45,248 nt of DNA from Verrucomicrobia bacterium ADurb.Bin006 (GCA_002071485.1 MWFF01000039.1:1-45248), one strand, 5' to 3'; positions 23,515 to 33,498 are shown, counted from the first letter of the stretch. Numbers and translations are program-made. Notes: generated from the letters alone by a model not told the origin.

Positions 23515-26469
23515 ATGCGAACCTCTTCCGCAAAAGACGAGTCCGGCGCGAGATCAGACCTCGCGGAGCACTGGGTGGCATTCGGGGCGGGGTCGCGCGG
23601 GCCGGAGTGTCCCGGCTGCGCGAGGCGCCCGGACAACCATCGACGAGCGTCTGTGTTGGCGTCTTTGGCTTGGATTGTGGCGTTTGCATGGGCGGGTTTG
23701 TTCCGTCATGGATTGGCCGGGGCGCCTGAGGTCCAGCCCCAGACGTTGATCGAATGGACGTTCGACCGCGAGGGTGATCAGGCCGGATGGCACGCCAACG
23801 ACCATTTTGCAGATGTTCGGGTCGTGGGGGGCGCGCTCGAATGCCGGGGCGCCGGAACGGACCCGATTCTCGAGCTGGGGTTGCCGCTCGAAGTTGCGGT
23901 CTCACACCGACAGGCTCTCGAAGTGCGGCTCAAGGCCAGTCGGGACGGAACGGCGGAGTTTTTCTGGAGCAACACGACTCGAGGGCGATACGGCGGGTTC
24001 AGCCAGGAGAAGACCACGCGTTTTCCGGTTGTCGGGGACAATGCATGGGCGACGTACCGGGTGTTGCCTGGCTGGCAGGCCGAGGGTCGGATCATTCGTT
24101 TGCGTCTGGACCTGTACGACAACGCCGAGTTCGCGATCGATGCCATTCGGATCGTCTCGTGGCCCGAGTTGCAACCGGTTGACACTCGCGAGTTCGAGTT
24201 TCCGGCCGCGGACCGTGACTGGCCGTGGATTCGGATGGGACGCATCCTGTCGTCGGCCTCGCCATTGGCGGGTGGCGATCGATTGCGTCTGGGCCCGACG
24301 CTGTCGATCGACGCCGAGGCGCTCGATTACGTCTCGATGTGCATGACGGTTCCCTCGCAACCCGAGGCTGGGCGACGCGAGGCGTCTCCCGGAACGCCCC
24401 TCGCTGCGCCGCGCCTGACGCTCTGGTTTGCCGGCAAACAGGATTACGGGTTCAAGAGCGTCGCTGTTCCCGTCCATGCCGATGGACAGAAGCACGTCTA
24501 CGACGTGGACATGCTGGTCGCCAACGGGTGGCGCGGGCAGATTGTGGCGCTCGGGATCGAGCACACGCTCGATGTTGCCGGGCAACCGGAGTTGCACTGG
24601 CTTAAAATTGCCGATCGTCCCCAGGGCCCGGCGCGCTTGAGCGTGGTTTCGCTCGGCCTCGAGCCGGCGTTGCCGCGGGTGGGAAAGCCTCTGAGACTCG
24701 AAGCCGTGTTGGCCAACCACGGCGGCGCCGCGGCTCGCGCGGTCACTGGAGATCTGATCCTTCCCGATGGACTTGCAGTCCGGGGCGGGGACGTGGCGGG
24801 TCGGAGCACGCCGCAGCTCGGTCCGGGGGAGACGGCCACTTGGGAGTGGGCTCTCGTCGGGGACCGGCCAGTGCAGGGGCAGATCGAGTTGCGTCTGCGT
24901 GCGGACCAGGCCGAGCCGGCCCAGGCCCGGATGGCGGTGGCTTTGACAGAGCCTGTGGACATTGGTCCGTGCGATTACGTGCCTGAACCCAGACCGGTGC
25001 GTGGACCTTACGAGGTGGGCGTGTACTACTTCCCGGGCTGGAAGAGCGCCGGCCAATGGCATCCGATCCGGCCTTATCCGGAGCGGCGTCCGGTGCTGGG
25101 ATGGTATCGGGAAGGCGATCCGGAGGTTGCGGACTGGCACATCAAGTGGGCTGTCGAGCATGGGATCACCTTCTTCGCCTATGATTGGTATTGGTCGCAA
25201 GGGGCGCGGCAGCTCGAACACGCGCTGCACGACGGTTACTTCAAGGCACGGTACCGCCGCTACCTCAAGTTCTGTCTGCTCTGGGCGAACCACAACGCGC
25301 CCGGGACATCCTCGCACGCCGACTGCGTGGCGGTCACCCGCCATTGGATCGAACACTATTTCAGACAACCCGAGCACTTGACCGTCGAAGGCAAGCCGCT
25401 GGTGATTATCTTCAGTCCGGATCGTCTCTCTGCCGACCTCGGATCGACCGGCGTCAAGTCGGCATTTGACGCCATGCGCGCAACCTGCCGCGAGGCCGGC
25501 TTTCCCGGATTGCTGCTTGTTGCCTGTGTGGGCGACGCGGCCCAGGCCCGCCAGGCTGCCGCCGAGGGTTACGACGCGGTCACAGCTTATAATTGGCCTG
25601 GACTCGATATGTCTGCCGGCCAGATGGAAGCGCCCTACGCCGCGCTTCTCCCCGCCTATCGGCGCAATTGGCAGCATATCATCGATTCGGCCGGCATCCC
25701 CCTCCTGATTCCGCTCTGTGGAGGTTGGGACAGCCGGCCCTGGCACGGGGCCAACAACCTCGTGCGCTATGGCCGCACGCCCGAGTTGTTCCGCCAGCAC
25801 GCCCAGGACGCCGCCCAACTCTCGAGACGCACCGCTCACCTCTCGCCGCTCTCGCTCCTGCTGCTCGTCGAGGCCTGGAATGAATTCGGCGAAGGCTCCT
25901 ATATCGAGCCGCATCAGGAATTCGGATTCGGGTATCTGGACGCCTTGCGCGACGTGTTCACCGCCGCGCCGAGGGACCATGTCGATGTGACGCCCCCGGA
26001 CGTGGGGCGAGGGCCTTACGATGTTGCGGTGCATACGATGCCTGAGCCCGTGTGGGAGTTCCGCGAGAGCGATGAGGGATGGAGTCAGACGATGGATCTG
26101 ACCGACGTGCGGATCGAAAACGGCGCCCTGATCGCGCGCAGCACCGGCAACGATCCGGCCTTGTTCGGTCCGCCCATTCAGGCGCGCGCCGACGCGTATC
26201 GAACCGCGGTTGTCCGAATGAAACTGACGCCTCGCGATGGGCGGTCTCTGCCGGACCGGGCTCAACTGTTCTGGCGCACGGATCGGTTGCCGGAGGGCGA
26301 GGCCAGCAGCGAGCGGTTCGATGTGCTGGCGGACGGCGCGTGGCACGAGTATCGGGTGGATCTCAGTGGAAACCGCCGGTGGCGCGGGATCATCACCCGG
26401 CTGCGGCTCGATCCGTGCAATCAGCGGGACACACAAATCGCTCTCGATGTGCTGCGGCTCGAGCCGTGA
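23515..26469 (+). CDS. Secreted WbsX/GH99-like glycoside hydrolase with flanking beta modules
   Basis: The core at about residues 498-818 is a WbsX/GH99-like barrel (VGVYYFPGWKSAG, ITFFAYDWYW, AWNEFGEGSYIEP; the last is the family's hallmark). It is flanked by two related jelly-roll-like modules, an N-terminal one (about 78-215) and a C-terminal one (about 840-984). They share an aligned pattern of TFDREGDQAGW, GGALECRGAGTDP versus EFRESDEGW, NGALIARSTGNDP. A CARDB-like domain precedes the barrel. A hydrophobic stretch at 46-62 looks like a signal sequence; GTG 23653 would place it at the very start. Probable role is cutting or modifying an external glycan. The fusion gene downstream is also carbohydrate-active. 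Confidence 0.75.
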   Translation: MRTSSAKDESGARSDLAEHWVAFGAGSRGPECPGCARRPDNHRRASVLASLAWIVAFAWAGLFRHGLAGAPEVQPQTLIEWTFDREGDQAGWHANDHFADVRVVGGALECRGAGTDPILELGLPLEVAVSHRQALEVRLKASRDGTAEFFWSNTTRGRYGGFSQEKTTRFPVVGDNAWATYRVLPGWQAEGRIIRLRLDLYDNAEFAIDAIRIVSWPELQPVDTREFEFPAADRDWPWIRMGRILSSASPLAGGDRLRLGPTLSIDAEALDYVSMCMTVPSQPEAGRREASPGTPLAAPRLTLWFAGKQDYGFKSVAVPVHADGQKHVYDVDMLVANGWRGQIVALGIEHTLDVAGQPELHWLKIADRPQGPARLSVVSLGLEPALPRVGKPLRLEAVLANHGGAAARAVTGDLILPDGLAVRGGDVAGRSTPQLGPGETATWEWALVGDRPVQGQIELRLRADQAEPAQARMAVALTEPVDIGPCDYVPEPRPVRGPYEVGVYYFPGWKSAGQWHPIRPYPERRPVLGWYREGDPEVADWHIKWAVEHGITFFAYDWYWSQGARQLEHALHDGYFKARYRRYLKFCLLWANHNAPGTSSHADCVAVTRHWIEHYFRQPEHLTVEGKPLVIIFSPDRLSADLGSTGVKSAFDAMRATCREAGFPGLLLVACVGDAAQARQAAAEGYDAVTAYNWPGLDMSAGQMEAPYAALLPAYRRNWQHIIDSAGIPLLIPLCGGWDSRPWHGANNLVRYGRTPELFRQHAQDAAQLSRRTAHLSPLSLLLLVEAWNEFGEGSYIEPHQEFGFGYLDALRDVFTAAPRDHVDVTPPDVGRGPYDVAVHTMPEPVWEFRESDEGWSQTMDLTDVRIENGALIARSTGNDPALFGPPIQARADAYRTAVVRMKLTPRDGRSLPDRAQLFWRTDRLPEGEASSERFDVLADGAWHEYRVDLSGNRRWRGIITRLRLDPCNQRDTQIALDVLRLEP

Positions 26470-26562
26470 GGCGCCAATGAAGCGGCCTTCCTGACCGATC
26501 TGGCCCGGGGAAGGAGAGTCTGAGTCGTTTGATATTCCACGTTGGCGCCCACAAGAGCTTCG

Positions 26563-26584
26563 GCAATGCTCTCGCAATGCTCTG
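26563..26584. repeat. 11-bp tandem repeat before the GH-GT gene
   Basis: GCAATGCTCTC and GCAATGCTCTG follow each other at 26563-26573 and 26574-26584, about 45 bases upstream of the next start codon. It is a short near-perfect duplication without a known role, in a 158-base spacer that otherwise looks empty. Confidence 0.5.
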
Positions 26585-26627
26585 CCAACACTGAATCCGA
26601 CGCCACAGGTCCTCGTCTAAGAGCGCA

Positions 26628-29183
26628 ATGCCGGATGCTGAGTCACACCGCGCCCGAGTGGTGGTGGATGGCAAGTTTTTCCGCCTCGGGCGAGACAAGT
26701 TCTTCGCACGCGGCGTGACCTACGGGCCATTTGCGCCGAACGCTGCCGGCGAGCACTTCTGCTCGCCGACGCAGACGGCGCATGATTTCGACCAGATGCG
26801 CGCGTGGGGGATCAATTTGCTGCGCGTATACGATGTGCCGCCGGGCTGGTTCCTCGAGTTGGCTGCTTTGAAAGGGCTGTGGTTGCTGGTGGATGTGCCT
26901 TGGAACAAGCAGGCCTGCCTGGACGATGCGCCGGCCAGGGAGGCGGCTCGGCGGGCTGTGCGGGAGGCGGCGCTGGCCTGCGCGGGGCATCGGGCGGTGT
27001 TCGGGATCAGCGTGGTGAACGAGCTGCCGCCCGACAGCGTTCGCTGGAGCGGCCCGGCGTCGATCGGTTCGTTTTTGGAGGAGTTGGTGGGCGTGGTCAA
27101 GAGCGTCGACGCTCAGTGCCTCTGCACGTTCGGGAGTTTTCCCCCGACAGAATACCTCCGGGTGCAGGCGATCGACTTCGTTTGTTTCAACGTCTATCTC
27201 CATCACCCTCAGGCATTCAGAAACTACCTCGCCCGCCTCCAGGTGTTGGCCGATTCCAAGCCCCTGGTGCTCGGCGAGTTCGGACTCGACTCCCTTCGGG
27301 AGGGCGAGCCGCGCCAAGCGGAGCTGCTCGAATCGAGCATCGAGAGCGTCTTTCAGGCCGGGGCTGCTGGTGCGGTGGTTTTCAGCTTCACGGACGCGTG
27401 GTTCAAAGACGGACTGGCCATCGAGGACTGGCATTTCGGACTGACAAGTGCGGCGCGGGTCCCCAAACCCGCGGCGTTCGCGGTGCAGAGGGCCTACGGG
27501 GGCGCACCGCATTTCCGGACCGTCTCCGGCCCGATGGTCTCGGTGGTGGTGGCCAGTTACAACGGGGCGCGCACCTTGAGCGCCTGCCTGGAATCGCTCG
27601 GCGCCCTCTCTTACCCTGTCTGCGAAGTCATTCTGGTCGATGACGGCTCGACCGACGAGACTCCGGAGATCGCGGCCCGCTTCCCACGGGTGCGCTATTT
27701 GCGCCACCCGCAAAACCTCGGGTTGTCGGTGGCGCGCAACACCGGCATCGAGGCGGCGCAGGGTGAGATCGTCGCGTTCACTGACGCCGACTGCCGTGTC
27801 GACGAAGACTGGCTGCATTACCTGGTGAGCGATTTGGTGGGGAGCCGGTTCGTCGGGATGGGCGGTCCGAACCTGCTGCCTTCGGAGGACTCCTGGGTGG
27901 CGGCGGCGGTGCAGGTATCGCCGGGAGGCCCCGCGCATGTGCTGCTGACGGACCAGGTTGCGGAGCACATCCCCGGCTGCAACATGGTCTTCTGGAAGTG
28001 GGCTCTCGAGGAAATTGGCTGTTTCGACCCGGTGTTTCGGAAGGCGGGCGACGACGTCGACATCTGCTGGCGTTTGCAGCAGCGGGGCTATGAGATCGGA
28101 TTCAGTCCGGCGGCGGTGGTCTGGCATTACCGGAGATCGACCGTGCGGGCGTATCTGAGGCAGCAGCACGGTTACGGCGAAGCCGAGGCCCTTCTCGAAC
28201 GTAAGCACCCCGAGCATTTCAGTCCGCTCGGAGGCAGCATGTGGCGCGGGCGCATCTACGCATCGCACGAGACGGGCGTCCGGGCGCGCCGCCCGATGAT
28301 CTATCACGGCCTGTTCGGAGCGGGCCTCTTCCAGGGCCTCTACACCGCGCCGTCAGCGATTTCGCCGATCGTTCTGACCAGTTTCGAGTACCATTTGGGG
28401 ATCACCCTCCCGCTTCTTGTCTTGGCGCCGTTGGTCCCGTTGCTTTGGCCGCTCGCGGCGCTTAGCCTGATCGGGTCGATTGGCGTCTGTGTGGTCGCCG
28501 CGTTGCAGACGGCTTTGCCGGACGGAAAGTGCCGTGTCTGGTCCAAACCTCTGGTCGCGCTCCTGTTCGCGCTTCAGCCGATCGCGCGGGGCTGGGCCCG
28601 GTATCAGGGGCGTCTCCTCTCCAGGCAGACGCGGTTGGAGGCCTACGAGACTCTGGAATCGCTCAGGCGTGAGCAACGCCAGGAGATGCCGGATCTCCTC
28701 GTCTACCGCACTCCGTCGGGATTCGATCGCCGGGCGTTTCTGTCGCGGGTTGTGGCGCGTCTGACCGAACAGGGGTGGGCCCACCGGGTTGACAGCGGCT
28801 GGGGTTGGTTCGATCTGGAACTCTACGGCGGGCGATGGTGCAAGATGCGCCTGGTGACCGTGACCGATCTGGGTTCGGACGGCCAATGCAGGATGCGTGT
28901 TCGGTTGCGTCCGGCGCTCACGCTGCCGGCTCGGGTTGGCATTGGGGTGCTTCTGGGCGGCGTCCTTCTGGCGATCGGAGTCCTCGGGCGGGGGCAGCCG
29001 CTGTGGTGGTCTCTGCTTCTGGCCTTGCCCGCCTATGTGTGGTGGCTCACTTGTCAGCAAAACCGGCTTCAGCGTTTGGTTGGAGTCTTTCTTGACACAT
29101 TGGGCGAGGATCTCGACTTGACGAGGCTGCCGGCGGACAGCGATGCCAGGACGAGTCCGCGCCGGAGCGGCGACTCCGGCTGA
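26628..29183 (+). CDS. Glycoside hydrolase domain fused to a GT2 glycosyltransferase and membrane region
   Basis: In one 851-residue chain, residues 1-290 or so form a clan-A-like glycosidase barrel with both catalytic acids: E132 in VVNELPPD and E217 in LGEFGLDS. Residues 301-540 form a GT2 domain with VDDGSTDE (337-344), the metal site TDADC (385-389), GDDVDIC (474-480) and QQRGYE. Membrane segments lie near 573-640 and 800-845. It has the layout of a processive or inverting glycosyltransferase that may trim or transfer the glucan it makes. It follows the WbsX-type gene, so both probably serve an extracellular polysaccharide. The sugar is unknown. Confidence 0.8.
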   Translation: MPDAESHRARVVVDGKFFRLGRDKFFARGVTYGPFAPNAAGEHFCSPTQTAHDFDQMRAWGINLLRVYDVPPGWFLELAALKGLWLLVDVPWNKQACLDDAPAREAARRAVREAALACAGHRAVFGISVVNELPPDSVRWSGPASIGSFLEELVGVVKSVDAQCLCTFGSFPPTEYLRVQAIDFVCFNVYLHHPQAFRNYLARLQVLADSKPLVLGEFGLDSLREGEPRQAELLESSIESVFQAGAAGAVVFSFTDAWFKDGLAIEDWHFGLTSAARVPKPAAFAVQRAYGGAPHFRTVSGPMVSVVVASYNGARTLSACLESLGALSYPVCEVILVDDGSTDETPEIAARFPRVRYLRHPQNLGLSVARNTGIEAAQGEIVAFTDADCRVDEDWLHYLVSDLVGSRFVGMGGPNLLPSEDSWVAAAVQVSPGGPAHVLLTDQVAEHIPGCNMVFWKWALEEIGCFDPVFRKAGDDVDICWRLQQRGYEIGFSPAAVVWHYRRSTVRAYLRQQHGYGEAEALLERKHPEHFSPLGGSMWRGRIYASHETGVRARRPMIYHGLFGAGLFQGLYTAPSAISPIVLTSFEYHLGITLPLLVLAPLVPLLWPLAALSLIGSIGVCVVAALQTALPDGKCRVWSKPLVALLFALQPIARGWARYQGRLLSRQTRLEAYETLESLRREQRQEMPDLLVYRTPSGFDRRAFLSRVVARLTEQGWAHRVDSGWGWFDLELYGGRWCKMRLVTVTDLGSDGQCRMRVRLRPALTLPARVGIGVLLGGVLLAIGVLGRGQPLWWSLLLALPAYVWWLTCQQNRLQRLVGVFLDTLGEDLDLTRLPADSDARTSPRRSGDSG

Positions 29184-29508
29184 AGGGGGTCAAGCGTTCC
29201 GCGGATTGGGAATTCGACGTTGCGGGGCCATGAAGAGGCGTCTACAGTGCGCCCCATGCAGGCTGGATAGGCAAGACCGCGCCGGGTTCGATAAACCGAG
29301 AAATGCAACATACTGTTCCCATGACAGGACGCCTTCAGAAACGACGGGAGGCTTGTGGTTGTCTTTCTTGTGGCGGTTCCGCCACAGCCCTGGACTCGGC
29401 GTTCTCGTCCCGGCATGGGATGTTCGGGCCAGGGGTGCTCTTAGCCGTGGTTTGGAGAGGCATGCTGCTTCGGCGAACGAAGTGGCTTCCGAGCCGTGGT
29501 TCCGTGCT
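29184..29508. other. Gene-free spacer between the GH-GT gene and accA
   Basis: This stretch of 325 bases holds one recognisable element, the family II repeat at 29276-29377. A frame in the accA phase is open from 29143, but it is not conserved and contains the repeat, so I do not count it. No clear terminator for the upstream gene was found. The accA promoter should lie after the repeat. Confidence 0.55.
29276..29377 (+). repeat. Interspersed repeat family II, copy B
   Basis: It aligns without gaps to 18907-19008, with 80 of 102 positions identical by my count and on the same strand. It lies in the gap before accA, and like copy A it is between genes. Confidence 0.65.
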
Positions 29509-30495
29509 ATGAAACACTACCTGGACTTCGAGAAACCGATCCAGGAATTGCAGAGGAAGCTGGACGAGATGCGGCGGCATCCCCAGATGCATTCCCTCGA
29601 AATCAGCCTCGATGACGAGGTGCTGCAGATCGAGAAGAAGATCGCCGAGACGCGGCGTGATGTGTTTTCGAACCTGACGGCTTGGCAGCGGGTCCAGATG
29701 GCCCGCCATCCCAAGAGGCCGTACACCCTCGATTATCTCGGCACGACGTTCTCGGATTTTGAGGAACTGCATGGCGATCGGGCCTACTCGGACGACCGGG
29801 CTGTTGTGGGTGGGTTCGCCCGGCTGCAGGGAGAGCCCATCCTGGTGGTAGGCACTCAGAAGGGACGGGATACCAAGGAGAACATTCTGCGCAACTTCGG
29901 GTCCGCGCATCCGGAGGGCTATCGCAAGGCGCTGCGCCTGATGCGCCTGGCCGAGAAATTCCAACTGCCAATCGTGACCTTGATCGACACGGCGGGCGCA
30001 TATCCGGGGATTGGGGCGGAAGAACGGCACATAGCGGAGGCGATCGCCGTCAACTTGCGGGAGATGATGTTGCTTTCGGTGCCGATTGTCGCGGTTGTGC
30101 TGGGAGAGGGTGGATCCGGAGGGGCCCTCGGCCTTGGGGTGGCCGATCGGGTGTTGATCCTCGAGAATGCCTATTACTCCGTGATCAGTCCCGAAGGCTG
30201 CGCTGCCATTCTCTGGAAGGACCGTTCGGCTGCGCCCAAGGCGGCCGAGGCTCTGAAGATCACGGCGAAAGACCTGCTCGAGCTCAAGCTGGTCGACGAG
30301 ATTGTTCCCGAGCCTTTGGGCGGCGCGCACAACGACCTCCCGACCATGGCGGAGACGCTGCGGGTCTATCTCTTGCGCCACTTGCACGAGGTCGAAGCCG
30401 TTCCCCCCGACGCGCGCTTGCGTCAGCGCTACCAGAAGTTCCGCAGTTTCGGTCATTTCGACGAAGCCGTTCCCAGCCCGCCTGAGAATGGCTGA
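29509..30495 (+). CDS. accA: Acetyl-CoA carboxylase carboxyltransferase, alpha subunit
   Basis: AccA with AccD transfers the carboxyl group from biotin to acetyl-CoA to give malonyl-CoA, the first committed step of fatty acid synthesis. ATG 29509 starts the typical MKHYLDFEKPIQEL opening, giving 328 residues, the normal length. Motifs include WQRVQMARHPKRP, DFEELHGDRAY, TQKGRDTKENILRNFG, DTAGAYPGIGAEERH, GEGGSGGALGL and SPEGCAAILWKD. The next gene follows 18 bases later. accD is not in the window. Confidence 0.95.
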   Translation: MKHYLDFEKPIQELQRKLDEMRRHPQMHSLEISLDDEVLQIEKKIAETRRDVFSNLTAWQRVQMARHPKRPYTLDYLGTTFSDFEELHGDRAYSDDRAVVGGFARLQGEPILVVGTQKGRDTKENILRNFGSAHPEGYRKALRLMRLAEKFQLPIVTLIDTAGAYPGIGAEERHIAEAIAVNLREMMLLSVPIVAVVLGEGGSGGALGLGVADRVLILENAYYSVISPEGCAAILWKDRSAAPKAAEALKITAKDLLELKLVDEIVPEPLGGAHNDLPTMAETLRVYLLRHLHEVEAVPPDARLRQRYQKFRSFGHFDEAVPSPPENG

Positions 30496-30513
30496 TCCGC
30501 CAAAAGACACGCC

Positions 30514-33498
30514 ATGCTGTACCCATTGGTTTTTCAGCCCATTCTCAAGGAGCACGTCTGGGGAGGGCGCAAACTGGAGGAACTCTATGCCAAGGCGCTG
30601 CCTCCAGGACTCCAGATCGGCGAATCGTGGGAAATCTCGGATCGTCCTGAGGGCGTCAGCGTTGTCATCAACGGACCCCTCGCCGGCAAGAATCTGCGAT
30701 GGCTCATGGAACATCACGCCGCCGAACTGCTGGGATCGGCGGGGGCGACGAACGGGCGGTTCCCACTGCTGGTCAAGTTGCTCGACTGTCGGGAGGCGCC
30801 CTCCGTGCAGGTCCACCCACCCGACGACGTGGCGGCCCGATCGGGTGACGAGCCCAAGACGGAGATCTGGTACATCACTCGGGCGGAGCCCGACGCCCGT
30901 TTGACTGCAGGCCTTGTCCGCGGCGTCAAGCGCCACCAATTCGAGCGGAAACTGGGCGAAGGGCGGGTGCTGGAATGCCTCCACACCATCCCCGTTCAGG
31001 CCGGCGATGTCATGTTCGTTCCCGGCGGGCGGGTTCACACCATTGGCGGCGGGATCGTCCTGTGCGAGATCCAACAGAACTCGAACACCACATACCGCCT
31101 TTTCGACTGGAACCGGCTGGGGCCTGACGGCAAGCATCGAGAACTTCACATCCAAAAGGCTCTGGCAGCGATGGACTACGACGACATCGAGCCCGACCTG
31201 GTGCGGACCGACTTCGAGGGGGACGATGCGGCCGTGACCCGCCGGCTGGCCGACACACCTTGGTTTCAAGTCGAGGAGTGGCAGAGCCATACGCCCAATC
31301 GGCGGGTCCTGAATGCGCCCAATCGCCCGATCATTGTCGGGATACTGTCAGGCAAAGCCACATTGGTCGGTGCTGGCGAGACCGTGAGTCTCGGCCCAGG
31401 TCAGTTCTGCCTCATCCCCGCGAGTGTGCGTGACACTGCCGTCCAGACAGACGGCAAGGCAACGTGCCTGCTGGCTGTTCCGTCGGGCGCGAGCGAAGTG
31501 AGAGATCCTGTCGCGTCCCAGACGTCCGAGGCTCCCCGGGGCATACCTCCGTGGCGACAGCACCAGGCCAGGGGCGGCAGAATGCGGACGCATCACGCTG
31601 CCGAGTCCAAGGCTCGCCGCAAGGCGTCGTCGAGTCGTTTGGAGATCAAGCTGATTCTGGGCGACAGACTCAATGACTGGCCTTTGGTCAGGCTTCTGGT
31701 CCTGCACTTCTGGTTCCGTATGGTCGTCATCGGCCTGGTGATGGCGTTTGTGCTCGGCGTGGCCGTGCTGGCCAAGGTCTGGCCGACGACACCCTCGGGT
31801 TTTCGTCCCAAGGTCAGGGTGAGCCTTCTGGACAAGGTGCAGGCCTATATGCTGCGCTCGAGCGCTGAGAAGGCCGTGGCCCGCGGGGATCACGAGGCGG
31901 CCCTGCTGAGCTGGCGAAACGCGTTCGCCAACGACATGGGCAACCCCGCGTTGGCGCGCGGTGTGATCCGCAGCACAACAGCCTTGGACCCGATTCCGAC
32001 TGCGAGCCTTGGCCCGACGGTCCAGACATCGGATTGGCTCTTGCGTTTGACCGCGACCAACCGGGCGGACCTCGAGTTGGTTTGTGCCTTCTATGACAAG
32101 GCGCAGCTTTACGGATTGGCGAACGCCGAGCTCGAGCCTTTTTCCGGAGAACTCACTGGGCGCCTGAAGCCCATTTACGTCAAGTGCCTCTTCTTCCAGG
32201 GCAATTTTGACCGCTACAATGAACTGTGGGCACAGCTTTCTTCCGACGAGAAGGCCCAGCCCGACATGGCTCTGATCCACGCCGCGTATCAGGTCGGGTG
32301 GGGGAGGATCGGCTCGGCGTCCGAAGTCAACCAATTGCTCGACAAGACCGCCCGAGAACGGGGGCCGCTCTGGTTTCTGGCCAATCGCCTCGAGATGGCG
32401 ATTAGCGTCGCCCAATCCAATCCGGATCGCTATCGCGCGGCGCTCGATCGGCTTCAAGAGGCGCAACTGGACAACGCGGTCGACAACGCCGACTACTGGA
32501 TGCTCCTCCTTGGAAGCGGGCGGCGGGCCGAGGCCGTTCGACTCGCCCAGCAGTTTGTGATTCCTCCCCGCAATCAGGGGGAGTTGGTGCGATTGGCGAC
32601 CGTCAAGTTTGTGCTTGGGCTTAAGGACGATGCCATCAAGCTCATGCAGGCCTACGCCAATCTCTACCCGGCCTCCGATGCCGTCTGGAGCACCTACGCG
32701 AACCTGTTGCTCGATGCGAGGGACTGGACTGGGCTGCGGGCGGTGGCGCTGCAGATGCGCCTGCTCCCCATGTTGCAGGGGCGTCTGGTCCCACTCAGCT
32801 ATTATCACGAAGGGCGTGCCGACCTGGCCACCGCCCAGGTTGAAGCGGCCCGACGAGCCTTCGACGCCGCGACCAATTTGGACTTTCAAACGCCGGAGCA
32901 GTCGATGGCAATTGCGCGCAGCCTGCTCGACCTCGGCTATGGCGCGCACGCGCGATCGATCCTGGAACGGGCGGACACAACGATTACGAATCGCCTTCAG
33001 TATCTCGACCTGATGAGTCGCGTGGCGATCGATCTGCGCGACGAGGCGCTGATGATGTCGACCTCGAAAGCGGCCTATGAACTCGATTCGTCCAATATCG
33101 ACTTGGCCAACCGGTATGCCGCCGCCCTGCTGATTCGGGGTGAGCGCCCCGGCGAGGCGGTCGCGTTGACACTGGGGCTGCACGCCCGTATGCCGGACTC
33201 GAACGCATTTCGGATCAACCACGCGTTGGCGTTGCTGATGAACCATCGATACCTCGATGCCGAGTTGCTCTTGAACCAGGTCGATGCCTCCGCATTCCAG
33301 AACAAGGAAGAGTTCAACTCCTATTTTCAGGCGCTCTTCGAGCTGAGGTTCAGGCGGCTAGACTACGCCGGCGCCTGGGAGATGGCGGACCGGATGGATT
33401 GGAGCATGCTCTTCCCCACCGAAGCTAAGCGACTCGGCGCCATGCGATCCGCGTTGCCTCCGCGAACTGCATCGCTGGGGCGCCCTGCTACGCTGTGA
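30514..33498 (+). CDS. manA: Mannose-6-phosphate isomerase in frame with a membrane TPR-like protein
   Basis: A single 994-residue frame joins two unrelated parts. Residues 1-325 are a type I phosphomannose isomerase (VFQPILKEHVWGGRKLEE; zinc ligands in VQVHPPDD, KTEIWYI, PGGRVHTIGGG). This interconverts fructose-6-phosphate and mannose-6-phosphate for GDP-mannose supply. After a 30-residue linker, a basic stretch, one membrane helix (VVIGLVMAFVLGVAVLA) and long helical TPR-like repeats run to the end. An internal ATG at 31582 has AGGGG upstream and could start the second part as its own protein. Either the stop of manA was lost or the frame is a true fusion. Both parts look intact. Confidence 0.75.
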   Translation: MLYPLVFQPILKEHVWGGRKLEELYAKALPPGLQIGESWEISDRPEGVSVVINGPLAGKNLRWLMEHHAAELLGSAGATNGRFPLLVKLLDCREAPSVQVHPPDDVAARSGDEPKTEIWYITRAEPDARLTAGLVRGVKRHQFERKLGEGRVLECLHTIPVQAGDVMFVPGGRVHTIGGGIVLCEIQQNSNTTYRLFDWNRLGPDGKHRELHIQKALAAMDYDDIEPDLVRTDFEGDDAAVTRRLADTPWFQVEEWQSHTPNRRVLNAPNRPIIVGILSGKATLVGAGETVSLGPGQFCLIPASVRDTAVQTDGKATCLLAVPSGASEVRDPVASQTSEAPRGIPPWRQHQARGGRMRTHHAAESKARRKASSSRLEIKLILGDRLNDWPLVRLLVLHFWFRMVVIGLVMAFVLGVAVLAKVWPTTPSGFRPKVRVSLLDKVQAYMLRSSAEKAVARGDHEAALLSWRNAFANDMGNPALARGVIRSTTALDPIPTASLGPTVQTSDWLLRLTATNRADLELVCAFYDKAQLYGLANAELEPFSGELTGRLKPIYVKCLFFQGNFDRYNELWAQLSSDEKAQPDMALIHAAYQVGWGRIGSASEVNQLLDKTARERGPLWFLANRLEMAISVAQSNPDRYRAALDRLQEAQLDNAVDNADYWMLLLGSGRRAEAVRLAQQFVIPPRNQGELVRLATVKFVLGLKDDAIKLMQAYANLYPASDAVWSTYANLLLDARDWTGLRAVALQMRLLPMLQGRLVPLSYYHEGRADLATAQVEAARRAFDAATNLDFQTPEQSMAIARSLLDLGYGAHARSILERADTTITNRLQYLDLMSRVAIDLRDEALMMSTSKAAYELDSSNIDLANRYAAALLIRGERPGEAVALTLGLHARMPDSNAFRINHALALLMNHRYLDAELLLNQVDASAFQNKEEFNSYFQALFELRFRRLDYAGAWEMADRMDWSMLFPTEAKRLGAMRSALPPRTASLGRPATL

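Noticed and set aside
23902..26577. 891-codon minus-strand frame opposite the WbsX-type gene
   Set aside because: Despite its size it is the complement of a protein with clear GH99-like motifs and has an Arg/His/Gln-rich composition typical of an antisense frame.
31348..33246. 632-codon minus-strand frame opposite the isomerase-TPR gene
   Set aside because: Same argument: the plus strand has known motifs and this frame has none.
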